Of a DNA stretch of 64,000 bases, positions 16,020 through 24,693 are shown in pieces. A program made the translations under genes and the position numbers. Numbering within the stretch: the first letter of the stretch is position 1; each line of letters starts with the position of its first letter. Below the pieces are notes generated by a model. That model saw only the letters and a list, made by a program, of their open reading frames with translations. It did not search any database and was not told where the DNA came from. Source of the DNA: Sphaerisporangium krabiense (GTDB taxonomy: Bacteria > Actinomycetota > Actinomycetes > Streptosporangiales > Streptosporangiaceae). Where the stretch lies: NCBI RefSeq assembly GCF_014200435.1, contig NZ_JACHBR010000001.1, positions 3,255,501 through 3,319,500 of the forward strand. The letters run 5' to 3'.

Positions 16020-17306
16020 TCAGAAGAGAGTGGGGGACGGGGCGGGGGCGGGGTCCTTCGGCTCGGAGGGGCCGAAGAGGCGGATGGCTCCGTACTCGCC
16101 GTCGTAGCCGGGGTCCTTGGTGACCTGGCCGCGGCGCAGGCGGTCCACGGCCTCCCCGAGCCGGGGGGAGTGGACGGCGATGGTCTCCACGGGGAGCTCC
16201 TCCAGGATGGCCAGCTCGGGGCCGAGGGCGGCGGTGAGCCGGTCGATCTCGGTGCGCACCTTCTTGGTCTTCGGGCCCACGCCGAGGATCTCGCCGACGA
16301 CCTCCGGCAGCGGCACGAGGTTCCGGAACCCCGCGGCTCCGCCGGGGCGCACGCCGGCCGGGCGGTCGGCCAGGTCGTCGACGCGGCTCAGCACGCCGAC
16401 CGTGAGCTTCTTGCCGCAGACGGGGCACCGGCCGCCGTGCCGCCGGGTCTCCTCAGGTTCCATGCGGACGCCGCACTTGCGGTGGCCGTCCACGTGGTAC
16501 TTGCCCTCCTCCGGGAAGAACTCGACCGTCCCGGTGAGGCCGTCGCCCGTGCGCAGCGCGTCCTGGATGGCGAAGTAGTCCAGCGCGGTCTCGAACACCG
16601 TGGTCTCGCGGCCGACGATGGGCGGCGAGTGCGCGTCGGAGTAGCTGACCAGCCGGTAGCGGTCGAGGCCGGAGACCCGCCAGTTCATGGCGGGGTCGCT
16701 GGACAGACCCGTCTCCAGCGCGAAGATGTGGCCGGTCAGGTCGCCGTAGCACTCCTCCAGCGTGTCGAAGCCGGACTTGGAGCCGAACACGCCGAACCAC
16801 GGGGTCCACACGTGGGCGGGGACGAGATAGGCGCCCTCGCCGCAGGCGAGCGTCGTCTCCAGCAGGTCGCGGGAGCTCATGCCGACCGTCGGACGGCCGT
16901 CGGATCCGAGGTCGGCGACCCGGCCCAGGCGCCGGTTGAACTCCTCGGCGGCGGCGAGATCGGGCAGGTACACCAGGTGGTGGATCTTGCGGGCGCGCCC
17001 GTCCTGGGGATAGACCGTGGAGATCTCGACGGAGAGCATGAACCGCACGGGGGCGGACGCGAGGCGGCCGGGCAGCGTCGCGCCGATCTCGCGGTCGGCC
17101 TCCTCGCGCAGCCGGAACAGGCCGGGCTCGGCCGGGACGAGGTTCTCGCGCAGCTCGTCGAACCACTTCGGATGCGTGAAGTCGCCCGTGCCCAATAACG
17201 TGACGCCTTTTCGCCGCGCCCACCAGGTCAAATGCCTCAGGTCACTGTCCTTGCTGCAGGCCCGGGCGTACTTGGAATGCATATGGAGGTCGGCATGAAA
17301 ACGCAT
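16020..17306 (-). CDS. Endonuclease Q (EndoQ)-family protein, PHP-type DNA repair nuclease
   Basis: 428 residues. The N-terminal FHADLHMHSKYARACS is a PHP metal-binding motif, followed by GTGDFTHPKW, LSVEISTVY, YLVPAHVWTPWFGVFG and YSDAHSP, each supplying metal ligands as in EndoQ. A zinc-finger-like module follows (CGVRMEP, then CPVCGKK), and a helix-hairpin-helix-like segment (LGVGPKTKKV) near residue 340. EndoQ cuts DNA 5' of uracil, hypoxanthine, xanthine or abasic sites and was first described in hyperthermophilic archaea. It is transcribed away from an HTTM gene pair on the same strand, 67 bases downstream of it. Confidence 0.85.
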   Translation of the reverse strand: MRFHADLHMHSKYARACSKDSDLRHLTWWARRKGVTLLGTGDFTHPKWFDELRENLVPAEPGLFRLREEADREIGATLPGRLASAPVRFMLSVEISTVYPQDGRARKIHHLVYLPDLAAAEEFNRRLGRVADLGSDGRPTVGMSSRDLLETTLACGEGAYLVPAHVWTPWFGVFGSKSGFDTLEECYGDLTGHIFALETGLSSDPAMNWRVSGLDRYRLVSYSDAHSPPIVGRETTVFETALDYFAIQDALRTGDGLTGTVEFFPEEGKYHVDGHRKCGVRMEPEETRRHGGRCPVCGKKLTVGVLSRVDDLADRPAGVRPGGAAGFRNLVPLPEVVGEILGVGPKTKKVRTEIDRLTAALGPELAILEELPVETIAVHSPRLGEAVDRLRRGQVTKDPGYDGEYGAIRLFGPSEPKDPAPAPSPTLF

Positions 17307-17373
17307 CGCGACATTGTGTCACAGCCGAATACAGGCGGTGTCGGGCGCGCGAAGCGCCCGGGTGCCGTGCGAG

Positions 17374-18261
17374 CTATCGAATGGGTTCGATCCGTGTTTC
17401 CAGCGCCGGTTCCACGAGGGGTGGCGCGGCCGTTTCCCGGTCCGGATCCGCCGTGACGGGGGCGCCGCCCTTTCCGCGCAGGTTCTCCAGAGGCAGGAAC
17501 GCGGCCAGGCAGATGACGTGCGGCAGGAAGTGGATGGTGATGGACATCCAGGTCACCAGATGGAAACCCGCGAAGAACATGACGCCCGCGATCAGCCGCC
17601 GTCCGCGCAGGAAGAGCAGGACGGGGGAGAACGCCTCGGCCAGCAGCACGATCCATTGCGAGGCGTGCAGCAGGCCGGGGATCCCCGCGGCGAACTCGCC
17701 GACGAAGGTGCCGCGGCGGCTGACCGCCCACTGGAAGGTGGCGCCGTTCGGCCATCCCCATCCGCCCCACCGGATCTTGGCGTAGGCGGAGAGGAAGTAG
17801 GTGGCGACGACGGCGATCTGGACGCAGCGGATCGCCCAGCCCGCGCGTTCGGACGGCCCGCCGCCGCGGCCGGCGGAAGGGAGGACGAACAGCGCGACGA
17901 GGAGCGCCAGATGGTCGTGGTCCACCTTGCCGTAGGACATGGCCAGGACGGCCCAGTACCCGAATCCGAGGGCGACGGCGTATCCGGCGGTCCGCGGTAA
18001 TCGGCCGGCCGCCGCGATGAGGCAGGCGACGGCGACGAACGCGAAGAGCGCGGGCACGAGGACCGGATTCGCGGCGGGCAGGTGGAGAAGGCGGGCGACG
18101 AGCACCGGCCGGTAGGCGTCCGCGGAATAGGCGTGGGCGAAGGTGCTGCCGGTGAACAGCACCATGTCGAGCGGCACGAACAGGTACACGACCGTCCGGA
18201 GGATCGCGACCCTGCGCGCCGGGATCTCGGGGAAAAGCCAGCGGGTCAGCCGGTCCGCCAT
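17374..18261 (-). CDS. HTTM-domain membrane protein (vitamin K gamma-carboxylase-like fold)
   Basis: 295 residues from the ATG at 18261. An upstream open stretch is a shadow of the preceding gene. About seven hydrophobic segments are visible. Internal polar motifs typical of the horizontally transferred transmembrane (HTTM) family are SYGKVDHDHLALLVALFVLP and LSAYAKIRWGGWGW, with WLMSI-like helices near the end. The family is related to the membrane domain of gamma-glutamyl carboxylase, but bacterial roles are mostly unknown. Its start overlaps the upstream unknown gene by 16 bases, so the two are translationally coupled. Confidence 0.7.
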   Translation of the reverse strand: MADRLTRWLFPEIPARRVAILRTVVYLFVPLDMVLFTGSTFAHAYSADAYRPVLVARLLHLPAANPVLVPALFAFVAVACLIAAAGRLPRTAGYAVALGFGYWAVLAMSYGKVDHDHLALLVALFVLPSAGRGGGPSERAGWAIRCVQIAVVATYFLSAYAKIRWGGWGWPNGATFQWAVSRRGTFVGEFAAGIPGLLHASQWIVLLAEAFSPVLLFLRGRRLIAGVMFFAGFHLVTWMSITIHFLPHVICLAAFLPLENLRGKGGAPVTADPDRETAAPPLVEPALETRIEPIR

Positions 18262-18692
18262 GACACCTCTTCCACGTATCGGGTCGCCGCGGGGCGCCGG
18301 TCCTTGAGTTCGATCACCTTGGTGACCAGGGAGAGCCTGGTGAGGCGGGGGGCCGTGGGGCGCAGGCGCGCGTGCGAGTCGGCCAGCTTCCCGAGCAGGG
18401 ACGGCTCCCGCCGGTACCGGGTGAGCTGGCCCTCGATCTCCGCGCGGCGCACCCCGACGTAGCCGGGCTCGATGGGGATCTGGATCCGGGTGCCCGCCAC
18501 CGTGTCGGCCTGGAGTTCGAGGGAACGGATCTCGCCGTCGGGCGGCACGCTGAAGGCGTACTGCACCATCGGGCCGAGGGGGAACAGGTCGTCGGTCCCG
18601 GCGATGGTGCCGTACGCGAGGACGGCGCCCGCCGCTCCCGTGGCGACGAGGCGCCACCTTTTCCCCCACCTGCTCATGGGCATCGTGTTCAC
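18246..18692 (-). CDS. Unknown membrane-anchored protein coupled to the HTTM gene
   Basis: 148 residues with a single N-terminal hydrophobic anchor (RLVATGAAGAVLAYGTIAG). The rest is extracytoplasmic, with MVQYAFSVPPDGEIRSLELQAD, an RTRIQIPIE-type beta segment and a basic C-terminus. No family recognised. It overlaps the HTTM gene by 16 bases, and this pairing (small anchored protein then HTTM protein) suggests the two work together at the membrane. Start could also be the internal ATG codons at residues 4 or 6. Confidence 0.6.
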   Translation of the reverse strand: MNTMPMSRWGKRWRLVATGAAGAVLAYGTIAGTDDLFPLGPMVQYAFSVPPDGEIRSLELQADTVAGTRIQIPIEPGYVGVRRAEIEGQLTRYRREPSLLGKLADSHARLRPTAPRLTRLSLVTKVIELKDRRPAATRYVEEVSWRTG

Positions 18693-19153
18693 GCTTCCGC
18701 CGGGACGACCGCGTGCGTCGTCGATGGATGGGCGCTGTTCACGCGCACCGGAGGAGAGGAACCAGGTTGTGTGCTGATAAGTCGGCTCACACCGACATTT
18801 GTCGCACTGAAGGCCCCGTCTGGTTCACTGTCCCAGCAGACTAGTGCGAAATTGAGGGTCTCGGAGGAAGGTTCCGGAATACCGTTATCCGGCGGTGTAA
18901 GTGGTATGGAGGGCCGTCATTCATCCGTCACGGCGGTGTCGCTCACGGTGTCGGAGACCCTGCCATTGCGCCGGACATGCCGACGGGGCCCCGCGCCCCT
19001 CCCTGGATGCAGAGCCCCGTCATATCGGACATTTGGGACCACGACCGGGGGTGTGGGTGTCCGATATCGCTAAGACGCTTCACTGTTGTCATCGGATGAC
19101 CTGATCCGGCGGGTGATCGCGCCGTTTCGGCGGCACCGAAATGCGCGCCCGGC
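18693..19153. other. Intergenic, no supported gene
   Basis: About 460 bases between two minus-strand genes, with irregular GC content and no convincing frame, hairpin or repeat. Confidence 0.5.
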
Positions 19154-19759
19154 TCAGGGGTCGCAGGAGGACGTGTCCTCCGCGGATGCGCACGGGCACT
19201 CCTCCTCGGCGGGAGCCGCCTTCTTCTTGGTCCTCTTCTTGGCCGCCTCGGGAGGGGCCATGGTGACGTTCAGGGTGATGTTGCAGACGCGGGCGTGCTT
19301 GCACAGGGCGTTCAGGATGCTGGTCGCGCCGCTGATGGTGCTGGCCGAGGTGTGCTGCATGCCCTTGTTCGACGTGGGGCTCTTCAGGGACAACATGTTG
19401 TTGTTCCTCTTGCCGTTGCCGACGTCCTGGGTCGAACTGCCGCCCAGGTTCTTCTCGGTGTCGTTCCCGGTGTCGTTCCCGGACCCGGTGTCGTTCCCGG
19501 ACCCGTGCCCGGACTTCGGCCCGGCGTCCGGTTTCGGGTCGCGCCTGCCGTCCCGCTCGACGCGGACGACCACGTGCTTGTGGAGGTGCCGGTCGGCGCG
19601 GTGCCCCTGGGCGTGCCGCTCGGACCGGGGGCGGCCGGCGGCGTCGGCCGGAGTGGCGGCGACGGCGCAGAGAACGGCGGCGGCCGGGAACGCGCAGGCC
19701 AGCAGGGCGACCGTGAGCGGCTTTCCCTGTGCCGTCCACCCGCTACGGTGACTTTTCAT
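19154..19759 (-). CDS. Secreted low-complexity protein with Gly-Asn-Asp repeats
   Basis: 201 residues. A signal peptide (MKSHRSGW, hydrophobic core, ending TPADAAG) leads into a His/Arg-rich region, then an imperfect repeat (GSGNDTGSGNDTGNDTE), an Asn-rich patch (GNGKRNNNMLSL), a short ordered part with two Cys (LCKHARVC) and NITLNVTMAPPE, then a Lys-rich cluster and a Cys tail (ECPCA, SSCDP). It looks like a cell-surface or matrix protein. No family is recognised. The C-terminal Lys cluster and Cys-rich tail are unusual together. Confidence 0.6.
   Translation of the reverse strand: MKSHRSGWTAQGKPLTVALLACAFPAAAVLCAVAATPADAAGRPRSERHAQGHRADRHLHKHVVVRVERDGRRDPKPDAGPKSGHGSGNDTGSGNDTGNDTEKNLGGSSTQDVGNGKRNNNMLSLKSPTSNKGMQHTSASTISGATSILNALCKHARVCNITLNVTMAPPEAAKKRTKKKAAPAEEECPCASAEDTSSCDP
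19455..19514. repeat. Short tandem repeats encoding Gly-Asn-Asp units
   Basis: The unit CGGTGTCGTTCCCGGACC and shortened forms of it recur head to tail, giving GND repeats in the secreted protein at 19154-19759. A candidate for length variation between strains. Confidence 0.6.
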
Positions 19760-20155
19760 TTTTCGCCACCTTTGCCGTGCGTGCTGGGTTTGCCGTACCG
19801 AACGAGCGCAACCATGGCGTCCCCCTGTCAGATCCCCGTATCGACAGGGTAGCCGCGTTGATCATGTTTTCCGATGATCTCGACGCAGGGTGTTGCGCCA
19901 TGCATGCTGACCAGCCCACTTGCCCGTGATCCGCCCGCCGTGAACACGCCCTGTCCTGGCTCCGTGACGCGTTCTTTCCGCGTTGACGGCGCGGAACAGT
20001 TCAATTCTTTTCCGTTATATGGCCTGCGACGTGTTATCTATCCCCAAAGCCCGCCTTGTACTCCGAAAGCAGCACCTTTCCCCCTCAATGTGGCTTATCT
20101 GTACGAGTCCCGAGGAAGGAAAGTAGCGTCGGGGAACCGCTTCCAAGGGGGCCAA
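19760..20155. other. Intergenic region between divergent genes, no gene seen
   Basis: The stretch holds AT-richer promoter-like DNA near 19850-20060 (for example TTATCTAT) but no clear paired -35/-10 boxes or operator that I can support. Confidence 0.4.
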
Positions 20156-20461
20156 ATGATCAGGACGCTTCACAGAATGGGTATCCGCTCCGGCATGATG
20201 TACGGGGCCGGCGTCATGTCCGTCGGCGCGTCGTTCCTCTCCTGGCTCATGTCCAAGGAGTACGAGGGCGACATCGCCCGGGCGGACCGCTGGGGCCTGT
20301 TCGTCGGCGAGTGGGCGCCGACCTTCTTCGCGCTGGGCGTCGCCCTGAGGATCGAGGAGACGCGGGAGGAGGTCCTCGGCGGCGGGCGCGAGATCGACGA
20401 GCGCCGCGAGCAGGAGCGGCTGAGCCGCCGGTACGGAGGTCAGGTCCCCGCCGGCATCTGA
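20156..20461 (+). CDS. Small two-pass membrane protein of unknown function
   Basis: 101 residues from the ATG at 20156, preceded by AAGGGGG at normal spacing. A longer upstream frame was rejected for lack of a ribosome site. Two hydrophobic segments (MMYGAGVMSVGASFLSWLM and LFVGEWAPTFFALGVALRI) flank an acidic loop (KEYEGDIARADRW). The C-terminal tail is strongly charged and helical. Similar small membrane proteins are frequent hypothetical genes in Streptosporangiales and Streptomyces. Function unknown. Confidence 0.6.
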   Translation: MIRTLHRMGIRSGMMYGAGVMSVGASFLSWLMSKEYEGDIARADRWGLFVGEWAPTFFALGVALRIEETREEVLGGGREIDERREQERLSRRYGGQVPAGI

Positions 20462-20517
20462 GCCGGGCCGCGGGCCGGTCGTGCACCCTGAGGGACGCGC
20501 GACCGGCCGGCGAAGGC

Positions 20518-21885
20518 TCAGGCGGGGGTGCCCCGGCTGAGGCTGACGTACTGGCGGGGGCGCAGGGCCTGGGCGCGCAGGGCCGTGAGGGCGGCGGCGC
20601 GCCCGGCGGGGGTCAGCGCGGCCGGGGGCTGGCCGGCGCACTCGGCCGGTTCCGGAGAAGCGGCGACGTGCGCGGCGGACCGCCGGGCGGGCGCCGTGAC
20701 GCACAGGTGGAAGGCCTCCAGGCGGCGGCGCAGCTCGACCAGCGGCCTCGCGACCTCGTCCGGGGTGGCCGTACGCCAGCCCTCGCCCACGACGACCTCG
20801 GCGACCCGCTCGGCCAGCTCCCCGCACGGCAGGGCCGTGCCCTCGCTGAGGAGCATCAGCCCGACCTCGCGGACCGAGACCTCCATGTCGCGCTGGCCGG
20901 ACACGGGGGTCAGCAGGGCGGCGGTCGCGGCCTGCCACATGGCGGCGGGGTCGGTGAGGAGCCACCTGCCCGCCGAGGTGATCACGAGGCTGCCGCCGTC
21001 GCGGCGCACGGCCCGCATCTCGTGCTCGGCGATGCGGAGCAGGGTGCCTAACGCGCTCAGGCCGTCCTCGGCGCCCGCGGGCTCCCAGCCGAACCGCTCG
21101 GCGGCCTCGGTGGCGAGCGGGCGCGCGACGCCGTCGCCGGGGGTGAGGGGCACGCCGCCCGGGCGCCGGGCCGCCTCCAGGAGCCACCGCAGCGCCTGCA
21201 GGTGGGGCCCGTCGGGGGCGGGGATCGGGGCGTGGAGGCGTACCTCGAAGGGCTGGGCCAGCTCGCGGCGGGCGGCGCCACGGCCGAGCACCCACCGGTT
21301 GAGCCGCTCGCCGTGCACGCGGTTCAGCCAGTTGTCGCCGCCCAGCTCGGCACGGGGCTCGGTGAGCCAGCGGCGGGTCAGCGCCTCGGCGTCGGCCTTG
21401 CCGGTGCCGGAGGAGGGGTCCAGGCGGCCGCAGACGATGGCCAGTTCGAGCGCGGCGGAGCAGGCCAGGTGCGCGCCCAGCTCCTCGGGCCCCATGAGGG
21501 AGCTCCAGCGCAGCTCCGCGATGTCGGGCGGCAGCACGCCCGTGGCGTTCAGGGCGCGCTGGTAGGCGGCCGTGCCGGCGTCGTCCCCCTCGCGCGCGTA
21601 GGCGCGCAGGATCTGCGCGGTGGTAGGGGAGACGCACAGCGCGGCGTAGCGGTCCATGCCGCCGAGGTCGAGCAGGCGCCCCAGGGCACGGGCGATGGCG
21701 CCGCGGTCCCCGGTGACCTCCAGGGGCAGCGTGTACCAGAGGAACTCGCAGACGCTCAACTGGGTGAGGGTCTCCAGAGGATCCCCGCCCGTCAGCCACT
21801 CGACGGCGACGCGGGCGTCGTCGGCGAGTTCCGGGTCCGAGCGCTCCAGCTCTGTGAGCAGTGCGGCGACGTCGGGTGCAGGCAT
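20518..21885 (-). CDS. Conserved-looking cytoplasmic protein of unknown function
   Basis: 455 residues from the ATG at 21885; a farther GTG would add 21 non-conserved residues. Mostly alpha-helical, without signal peptide or membrane segments. Recognisable blocks are VCEFLWYTLPLEV in the first quarter, AALCVSPTTAQILRAYAREG, LRWLLEAARRPGGVPLT (winged-helix-like), and SAGRWLLTDPAAMWQAATAALL, which resembles the A-x-L-T-x-x-G segment of some actinobacterial plasmid-type regulators. No family can be named with confidence. It is a single gene on its strand. Confidence 0.6.
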   Translation of the reverse strand: MPAPDVAALLTELERSDPELADDARVAVEWLTGGDPLETLTQLSVCEFLWYTLPLEVTGDRGAIARALGRLLDLGGMDRYAALCVSPTTAQILRAYAREGDDAGTAAYQRALNATGVLPPDIAELRWSSLMGPEELGAHLACSAALELAIVCGRLDPSSGTGKADAEALTRRWLTEPRAELGGDNWLNRVHGERLNRWVLGRGAARRELAQPFEVRLHAPIPAPDGPHLQALRWLLEAARRPGGVPLTPGDGVARPLATEAAERFGWEPAGAEDGLSALGTLLRIAEHEMRAVRRDGGSLVITSAGRWLLTDPAAMWQAATAALLTPVSGQRDMEVSVREVGLMLLSEGTALPCGELAERVAEVVVGEGWRTATPDEVARPLVELRRRLEAFHLCVTAPARRSAAHVAASPEPAECAGQPPAALTPAGRAAALTALRAQALRPRQYVSLSRGTPA

Positions 21886-22030
21886 GCTTCGCAGTCTGCC
21901 GTATATGCCCGGACCCTGACGACGACCACCGCCGTGGGCGATTTCCACGTCACCTACCTGTAAGACCGGAACGAGCGGAAGGGCGGACTTCGGTGGCCGA
22001 TGGCCAAGTCATGTCAGATCACATCCCTGG

Positions 22031-23638
22031 TCATATCCAGCGGTCGAACAGCATGCGCCGGTGCCAATCGTCGTAGGGGATGATCTCGGCGGAGATAATG
22101 GGGTAGAGCCACCAGAAGTTAATCAGGGCGACGAGCACGAACGCACCCGAAAGCGCGGCTCCGAGGAGCCTCCGGTTCTGCCGCGCCCCGGCGGGCCCGA
22201 TGAGCAGGCCGGCGGCCAGGGCGAGGGCGATCGCCATGAACGGGAGCATGGGGGCCGTGTAGAAAAGGAACATGGTCCGGTTGTCGGCGATGGCGTAGTA
22301 GAACCAGGGCAGCCAGCCGACGCCGTAGGCGAGCAGCACGGCTCCGGCGCGCCAGTCGCGGGTGGCCACGTACCAGGCGATCAGCCCGATGAGGGCGATC
22401 AGTGAGCCGTACCAGATGACCGGCGTGCCCACCCCGAGCACCGCCTGCGCGCACTTGCCCGTGTTACAGGCCGGGCCCTCGTAGAAGAACGCGACCGGGC
22501 GCAGCAGCAGCGGCCACTCCCACGGCTCGGACTGGTACGGATGGCTGGAGTCCAGGCCGGTGTGGAAGCCGAGGACCATCGACTGGTAGTTCCACCAGGA
22601 ACGCATCGAGTCGAGGACGAAGTACACCGGCCCGCTGCTGGTGGCTTGGGCCCAGTTGCGGCCGTACCCGTACGGCGTGGCGAACCACCCCGCCCAACTG
22701 GCCACGTACACCACCACCGGCACCAGACCCAACCCCGCCAGCGCCGTGGGCACATCCCGCCGGAGCGCCCCCGAGAACGGATGACGCAACCCCACCGCAC
22801 GCCGCGCCCCCGCATCCCACAACAACGACATCACCGCGAAAGCCACCAAGAAGAACACCCCGCTCCACTTGGTCGCCACCGCCGCCCCCAGACACACCCC
22901 CGCCCCGATCCGCCACGGCCGCACCCCAAGCCACGGACCCGCCCCCGCGAGCGAAGACCCCTCATACCACCGCGCCAGACGCTCCCGCGACCGATCCCGA
23001 TCCACCACCAGGCACCCGAAACCCGCAAGCACCCAGAACATCAGGAACACATCCAGCAACGCCGTACGGGACAACACGAAATGCAACCCGTCCAACGCCA
23101 AAAGCAACCCCGCCAGACACCCCAGCAACGTCGACCGCGTCATCCGCCGCGCCACCCGCGCCACCAGCAGAATCGACAACGACCCCAGCACCGCCGCCGC
23201 GAACCGCCACCCGAAAGGATCAGCCCCCCACAACCACTCCCCCACACCGATCAACCACTTACCGAGCGGAGGGTGGACGACGTAGGAGGCGCACTTGTCC
23301 AGTTCGGTGGCGGCGCAGCTCTGCCAGACGTTGTGGTCGCCGCCGAGCAGCAGCTTGTCGGCGTCCTTGACCGTGGTGCGCTCGACGCCGAACGTGATCA
23401 GCGAGAGGGCGTCCTTGGCGTAGTACGTCTCGTCGAACACGACCGCCTTGGGGACGGCGAGGCGGTCGAAGCGCAGGAACGCGCCGAAGGCGGTCACCAG
23501 CAACGGGCCGAGCCACCCCCACAGGGGGCTTCCCAGGAACGGCGGGACGAGCCGGTCGCGCAGGGAACCCGGGTTCTCGGGCTCTTCGCGCGGCTCCGGC
23601 CGGTCGAAGTCCTGGTTGGTGGAGTCCGTCAGGGCCAT
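22031..23638 (-). CDS. pmt: Protein O-mannosyltransferase (PMT/GT39), copy 1
   Basis: 535 residues from the ATG at 23638. Multi-pass membrane enzyme of the polyprenol-phosphate-mannose dependent family. VFDETYYAKDALSL near residue 60 holds the catalytic D-E motif of the first loop, and HPPLGKWLIGVGEWLWG the following conserved loop. About ten hydrophobic helices follow, and the end is YPIISAEIIPYDDWHRRMLF. It transfers mannose to Ser/Thr of secreted proteins as they pass the Sec system, as in the mycobacterial Rv1002c. It is divergent from rsmI, a conserved actinobacterial arrangement. Residues 122-335 are identical to those of the second copy at 24694-26346 through a near-perfect DNA repeat. 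Confidence 0.93.
   Translation of the reverse strand: MALTDSTNQDFDRPEPREEPENPGSLRDRLVPPFLGSPLWGWLGPLLVTAFGAFLRFDRLAVPKAVVFDETYYAKDALSLITFGVERTTVKDADKLLLGGDHNVWQSCAATELDKCASYVVHPPLGKWLIGVGEWLWGADPFGWRFAAAVLGSLSILLVARVARRMTRSTLLGCLAGLLLALDGLHFVLSRTALLDVFLMFWVLAGFGCLVVDRDRSRERLARWYEGSSLAGAGPWLGVRPWRIGAGVCLGAAVATKWSGVFFLVAFAVMSLLWDAGARRAVGLRHPFSGALRRDVPTALAGLGLVPVVVYVASWAGWFATPYGYGRNWAQATSSGPVYFVLDSMRSWWNYQSMVLGFHTGLDSSHPYQSEPWEWPLLLRPVAFFYEGPACNTGKCAQAVLGVGTPVIWYGSLIALIGLIAWYVATRDWRAGAVLLAYGVGWLPWFYYAIADNRTMFLFYTAPMLPFMAIALALAAGLLIGPAGARQNRRLLGAALSGAFVLVALINFWWLYPIISAEIIPYDDWHRRMLFDRWI
22224..22453 (-). repeat. Inverted repeat tract 2, copy in pmt 1
   Basis: These 230 bases match 25924-26153 on the opposite strand, with about six differences by eye (for example TCA/TCG and AAC/AAG). 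They cover the C-terminal helices from the CAQAVLGVG segment. Confidence 0.8.
22632..23276 (-). repeat. Inverted repeat tract 1, copy in pmt 1
   Basis: These 645 bases are the reverse complement of 25095-25739. I find a single difference (CCT versus CCG, synonymous). Identity stops sharply at both ends. Codons inside end mostly in G or T, unlike the C-ending codons of the flanks. Confidence 0.9.
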
Positions 23639-23765
23639 CCGGACATCGTACGGGGCGGCTATTACGTACAACCTAAGAAACACCCTCTGTGTACCTAATT
23701 GGGAAGGTCTGCCCAGAAGCTGCGGGGGTGCGGGCGATCCCCCGCGCATGAGAGAGGATGGACGG

Positions 23766-24599
23766 GTGAACGACGGCACGCTGATCCTGGCCGGTGCTCC
23801 CATCGGGCGTGCCGAGGACGCCTCTCCCCGGCTGCGCGAGGCCCTCGCGCGCGCCGACGTCATCGCCGCCGAGGACACCCGCCGGCTGCGCAGGCTCGCC
23901 GCCGACCTCGGGGTCACGCTCGCGGGGCGCGTGGTGTCCTACTACGACGGCAACGAGGCGGCGCGGGCGGGGGAACTCGTCGAGGCCCTGCGCGACGGCG
24001 ACACCGTCCTGGTGATCACCGACGCCGGCATGCCCGGGGTGTCCGACCCCGGGTACCGCCTCACCCACCTCGCGGTCGAGGCGGGCATCCCGGTGACGGC
24101 GCTGCCCGGGCCGTCCGCGGTCACCACCGCGCTCGCGATCTCCGGCCTGCCGAGCGACCGGTTCTGCTTCGAGGGGTTCCCGCCGCGCAAGCCCGGCGAG
24201 CGGGCCCGGCGGCTCGCCGCCCTGGCGGGCGAGGAGCGGACCATGGTCTTCTTCGAGGCGCCGCACCGCCTGCACGCCGCCCTCGCCGCGATGGCCGAGG
24301 CCTTCGGCGCGGACCGCCCCGCCGCCCTGTGCCGCGAGCTGACCAAGACCTACGAGGAGGTCGTGCGGGGCACGCTCGGCGATCTGGTCGCGTGGGCGCG
24401 GGGCGAGGTGCGCGGTGAGATCACCCTGGTCGTCGCCGGGCACGCGCCCGGCGCCGCGGAGACCGACATCGGCGCGCTGGTCGCGGAGGTCGCCCGGCAG
24501 GAGACGGCCGGCGTGCCCCGCAAGCAGGCGATCGTGGACGTGGCCAAGGCGGCGGGCATCCCCAAGCGGGAGCTGTACGACGCCGTCCACCGTTCGTGA
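23766..24599 (+). CDS. rsmI: 16S rRNA (cytidine-1402-2'-O)-methyltransferase RsmI
   Basis: 277 residues from the GTG at 23766, with GAGAGGAT upstream; an ATG at 23748 would add six. Tetrapyrrole-methylase fold: LILAGAPIG start, AEDTRRLRRL (family A-E-D-T-R), GRVVSYYDGNE, VITDAGMPGVSDPGYRL, LPGPSAVTTALAISGLPSDRF, GFPPRKPGER, and YEEVVRGTL. It uses S-adenosylmethionine to methylate the ribose of C1402 in the decoding centre. It lies between the two pmt genes, divergent from copy 1 and reading towards copy 2. Confidence 0.95.
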   Translation: MNDGTLILAGAPIGRAEDASPRLREALARADVIAAEDTRRLRRLAADLGVTLAGRVVSYYDGNEAARAGELVEALRDGDTVLVITDAGMPGVSDPGYRLTHLAVEAGIPVTALPGPSAVTTALAISGLPSDRFCFEGFPPRKPGERARRLAALAGEERTMVFFEAPHRLHAALAAMAEAFGADRPAALCRELTKTYEEVVRGTLGDLVAWARGEVRGEITLVVAGHAPGAAETDIGALVAEVARQETAGVPRKQAIVDVAKAAGIPKRELYDAVHRS

Positions 24600-24693
24600 G
24601 GGCGATCCGGCGGCGGGTTCCGGATCGCCACGGAGCGTGTATGGGTCCTTGATCCTCTGGATCAGGAGCGCTTCCGCCCCATAAGGTGCCTGC

